From Qipengyuania vulgaris (GTDB taxonomy: Bacteria > Pseudomonadota > Alphaproteobacteria > Sphingomonadales > Sphingomonadaceae), in the NCBI RefSeq assembly GCF_009827325.1, contig NZ_WTYC01000004.1:186001-250000 (forward strand): a stretch of DNA of 64,000 nt, given 5' to 3'. Position numbers and translations under genes: made by a program. Within the stretch, counting starts at the first letter, position 1; each line of letters begins with the position of its first letter. This document shows, one piece after another, positions 61,465 through 64,000 of the stretch. Below the pieces are notes generated by a model that searched no databases, had not been told where the DNA came from, and worked only from the letters and a program-made list of their open reading frames with translations.

Positions 61465-61610
61465 TCGAAAACCGAAAGGGGGTGGCACCAATGGCACCAC
61501 CCCCGCGACGACTAGCGCCGCCAAGCCTCGGATTCGGCCGTCCGGGTCGCAGAAGACGACCGGGTTCGAGGCAAGTCCCACCACTTGCACGCAAGGCGAA
61601 AACCTTGCGG
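61465..61610 (-). other. Structured intergenic region, candidate small RNA or terminator
   Basis: On the minus strand there are two adjacent perfect hairpins: CGCAAGG/CCTTGCG (61590-61609) and GCAAGT/ACTTGC (61571-61588). About 65 bases later comes the perfect 8-bp stem GGGGGTGG/CCACCCCC (61478-61485 with 61497-61504), followed by TTTCGGTTTT, a fair intrinsic terminator. It lies beyond the pyrG stop and might be its 3' region or an independent small RNA. The remainder of the 375-base gap between hsp20 and pyrG shows no coding frame I can support. Confidence 0.4.
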
Positions 61611-61781
61611 ACTCAATGGCCTTTTGAAACTGAGTCAGCAGCGTCCTGCAGCAAATGAAACAAAAGATAAAGCGGCGTGAACCCGATGCGATTCCACCGA
61701 ATGTCGCATCCCTACAAACCGTAAGAGAGCTTCCGATTGAGAACAGTCACTTAGGGCTTCAATGACCCGCCCAACTATTTT

Positions 61782-63416
61782 TCAGACAAGGCGCGCTTGT
61801 TCGAGCGCCGCTCCAATAAAGCCCGCAAAAAGCGGATGAGGCTCGAAAGGCCTGGACTTCAATTCAGGGTGGAACTGCACGCCAACGAACCAGGGATGAT
61901 CGGGTCGTTCGACTATTTCCGGCAACAGGCCATCGGGGGACATCCCGGAAAAAATCAGCCCTTGGTCCTCGAGCGGGTCGATGTACGCCGCGTTGACCTC
62001 GTAGCGGTGACGATGGCGTTCGGAAATCTCGGTTGATCCGCCATAAATAGAGGACACGTGGCTATTCGCAGCGAGTTTCGCTTCATAGGCACCCAGGCGC
62101 ATCGTCCCGCCAAGATCGCCGCCGGCCTCCCTCTTTTGAAGACCTTCTTCGCTCATCCATTCTGTAATTATGCCAACCACGGGTTCGGATGTTTCGCCGA
62201 ATTCGGTGGAACTCGCTCCTGCCAGCCCGGCGGTGCGCGCGCCTTCGATGCAGGCCATCTGCATGCCCAGACAGATCCCTAGGAACGGCACCTTGCGTTC
62301 GCGCGCAAATCGCACGCTGGCGATCTTTCCTTCGCTGCCGCGTTCACCGAAACCGCCCGGGACCAGGATTCCGTGCATAGGCTCGAGCTGAGCGGCGATG
62401 TCGCCGTCACTCTGCTCGAATACCTCTGCATCGATCCACTTGATGTTGACCTTGACCCGATGCGCCATGCCACCATGGATAAGCGCTTCGTTCAGCGACT
62501 TGTAAGCATCCTGCAACCCGACATATTTGCCGACGACGCCGATGGTTACTTCGCCTTCCGGATTGGAATGACGGTCGACTACATCATACCAGCGCGAAAG
62601 ATCCGGATCGGGCGCATCGGTGATACCGAAGCCGCGAAGCACCTCGGTATCCAGCCCTTCCGCATGATATTGCAGCGGAACCGAATAGATTGACGGTGCA
62701 TCCAGCGCGGGAATAACGGCTTCCTTGCGGACATTGCAGAAATTCGAAATCTTCTGACGTTCGCTATCGGGAATTGGATGTTCCGCGCGGCACAAAAGGA
62801 CATCGGGTTTGATCCCAAGGCTGGCCAGTTCCCGCACGGAATGCTGGGTAGGCTTCGTCTTCAGCTCGCCGGCCGCAGCGATATAGGGGACCAACGTCAC
62901 GTGGACGCTGAGCGACTGCATAGGCTCCAGTTCATTACGCAGCTGACGGATCGCCTCCATAAAAGGAAGGCTTTCGATATCGCCGACCGTTCCACCGATC
63001 TCGCAAAGGATGAAATCGTGATCATCCTGCCCTGCCAGCGCGAATTCCTTGATCGCATCGGTGACGTGCGGAACCACCTGAACGGTCGCGCCGAGATAGT
63101 CCCCGCGCCGTTCTTTCGCGATGATCTGCTGATAGACGCGGCCGGAAGTGATATTGTCCCCTTGATGGGCGGAGACGCCGGTAAAACGTTCGTAGTGCCC
63201 AAGGTCGAGATCGGTCTCAGCGCCGTCGTCGGTCACATAGACTTCGCCGTGCTGGTACGGGCTCATCGTGCCCGGATCGACATTCAGATAGGGATCAAAT
63301 TTGCGGATGCGGACTTTGTAGCCGCGCGCCTGCAGCAGCGCAGCCAGCGAAGCTGCCATGAGACCTTTACCGAGCGAGGAGACCACGCCGCCGGTGATGA
63401 AAATATACCGCGCCAT
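61782..63416 (-). CDS. pyrG: CTP synthase
   Basis: Converts UTP to CTP with ATP and glutamine. The synthetase domain begins [20 protein letters not shown] with the phosphate loop and has [20 protein letters not shown] and [15 protein letters not shown]. The class I glutamine amidotransferase domain has the nucleophile in [12 protein letters not shown] and the His-Glu pair in [12 protein letters not shown]. 544 residues. It follows secG by 102 bases in the tpiA-secG-pyrG order common in alphaproteobacteria. Confidence 0.97.
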   Translation of the reverse strand: MARYIFITGGVVSSLGKGLMAASLAALLQARGYKVRIRKFDPYLNVDPGTMSPYQHGEVYVTDDGAETDLDLGHYERFTGVSAHQGDNITSGRVYQQIIAKERRGDYLGATVQVVPHVTDAIKEFALAGQDDHDFILCEIGGTVGDIESLPFMEAIRQLRNELEPMQSLSVHVTLVPYIAAAGELKTKPTQHSVRELASLGIKPDVLLCRAEHPIPDSERQKISNFCNVRKEAVIPALDAPSIYSVPLQYHAEGLDTEVLRGFGITDAPDPDLSRWYDVVDRHSNPEGEVTIGVVGKYVGLQDAYKSLNEALIHGGMAHRVKVNIKWIDAEVFEQSDGDIAAQLEPMHGILVPGGFGERGSEGKIASVRFARERKVPFLGICLGMQMACIEGARTAGLAGASSTEFGETSEPVVGIITEWMSEEGLQKREAGGDLGGTMRLGAYEAKLAANSHVSSIYGGSTEISERHRHRYEVNAAYIDPLEDQGLIFSGMSPDGLLPEIVERPDHPWFVGVQFHPELKSRPFEPHPLFAGFIGAALEQARLV

Positions 63417-63518
63417 GGGAGTCGGGCCTTAAGCGTGCGGGTTGAGTCGGCGCAAGCGAAAAGGCGCGCAATTAAGCGCGCCATCCACAGAGCGCATGCG
63501 AATTTGATACAGCGGCGC

Positions 63519-63884
63519 CTATTCGGCGAGCGGATCGTCGCTCGTAGCGGCAGCCTCTGCCGGTCCCGTTGGGGCCGGAGCAACGCCGGGCCCACCCAGC
63601 GGATCGCTTTCAACAGGAGCGACCGTACGGTCGAGAGTCGATTCGATAGTATCCGACCCACCGCCTTCCACAGCCATGGCTGCCAAGGCGATCGAAAGCG
63701 CGACGAAAACCACTGCCAGCCACTTGGTCGAACGGGTGAGGAAATCAGCCGCACCGCGTGCGCTCAGCATACCGCTGGGGCTGCCCCCGATGCCGAGGCC
63801 ACCGCCTTCACTGCGCTGCATGAGAATTACAGCGATCAGGGCTGCCCCGATGATCGCTTGGACGACAGTAAGGAAGAGGAACAT
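63519..63884 (-). CDS. secG: Preprotein translocase subunit SecG
   Basis: A 121-residue membrane protein with two helices (LTVVQAIIGAALIAVILMQR and WLAVVFVALSIALAAMAV) and the conserved intervening loop QRSEGGGLGIGGSPSGMLSA-RGAADFLTRSTKW. The C-terminal tail is alanine- and proline-rich, longer than in E. coli, as usual in alphaproteobacteria. SecG aids SecYE-mediated protein export. Confidence 0.95.
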   Translation of the reverse strand: MFLFLTVVQAIIGAALIAVILMQRSEGGGLGIGGSPSGMLSARGAADFLTRSTKWLAVVFVALSIALAAMAVEGGGSDTIESTLDRTVAPVESDPLGGPGVAPAPTGPAEAAATSDDPLAE

Positions 63885-63964
63885 GGGTAGACTACTCTAT
63901 CGATAGGTGTGCAGCGCCGCATCTAGTCGCGACGCGGACATACAGCAAGGTCACGCTCTAAAGG

Positions 63965-64000
63965 TCAGGCTTCTTCCGTTTCGGAAGCGGCGACCACTAT
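63965..64000 (-). CDS. C-terminal edge of a gene, possibly tpiA (partial)
   Basis: The last 11 codons of a minus-strand frame (IVVAASETEEA, then TGA) enter from the right edge. In related genomes the gene before secG is often triosephosphate isomerase, so this may be its tail, but the fragment is too short to identify. The 80-base gap to secG shows no clear terminator. Confidence 0.35.
   Translation of the reverse strand: MVVAASETEEA

Noticed and set aside
61500-61590. A GGGTTCGAGG segment with a later CCACCA that recalls a tRNA or tmRNA T-arm and 3' end
   Set aside because: The bases flanking the loop do not pair as a T-stem and no acceptor or anticodon arm can be built upstream.

Overview
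The window is a gene-dense, GC-rich alphaproteobacterial chromosome segment. It most resembles an Erythrobacteraceae/Sphingomonadales genome. Supporting signs are the order dusB-ntrBC-ntrYX-hfq-hflX, a fused ispDF, an Hfq made of two Sm domains in tandem, CTP synthase next to secG, and an hsp20 gene behind a ROSE-type RNA thermometer. This placement is inference from gene content; no 16S gene is present.

Layout. (1) 1-7.3 kb, plus strand: end of a lytic transglycosylase, dacA, then a chain of genes that overlap by a few bases (tmk, holB, metG, tatD, a metallo-beta-lactamase hydrolase, a 61-residue membrane protein), then mazG. (2) 7.3-16.5 kb, minus strand: dusB, ntrB, ntrC, ntrY, ntrX, tandem hfq, hflX, the nitrogen two-component operon with tRNA modification and RNA-binding functions. 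(3) 16.6-37.4 kb, housekeeping genes on both strands: ispDF, cinA, ratA/lipA, carbonic anhydrase, a NYN RNase-like gene, a TPR protein, gyrA, a YhhN protein, trmFO, an EF-hand protein, a squalene/phytoene-synthase-like protein, three orphan TadG/TadE-type genes, pdhA/pdhB with a lipoyl domain on E1 beta, an FtsB-like protein, hpd with a VOC partner, and mscS.

(4) 37.6-58.8 kb looks accessory. It opens with a 1,255-codon RTX gene broken by one in-frame TAG. Next is an ECF sigma/anti-sigma pair divergent from a five-gene cluster (two DUF4331-type proteins, TPR, HupE/UreJ-type membrane protein, small winged-helix protein), whose leader holds mutually exclusive hairpins. After that a long minus-strand block runs from a SARP/TolB/TPR regulator through a secreted protein, two SnoaL-like proteins, a cupin/beta-propeller/SnoaL fusion, an SDR, an extradiol-dioxygenase-like VOC protein, an AmpG-like MFS transporter and a DUF418 protein to an APC permease that is also broken by a single in-frame TAG. 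This block reads like an uncharacterised uptake and catabolic unit.

(5) 59.1-64 kb returns to housekeeping: tRNA-Arg(CCT), DUF1178, a nitrilase-family amidase, glutaredoxin, hsp20 with a sigma-32-type promoter and ROSE thermometer, pyrG, secG and the edge of one more gene.

I see no CRISPR array, insertion sequence, integrase, rRNA or replication origin. The best leads for undescribed biology are the ECF/DUF4331 cluster with its switch-like leader, the SnoaL-rich operon, the two-domain Hfq and the pair of lone amber interruptions.
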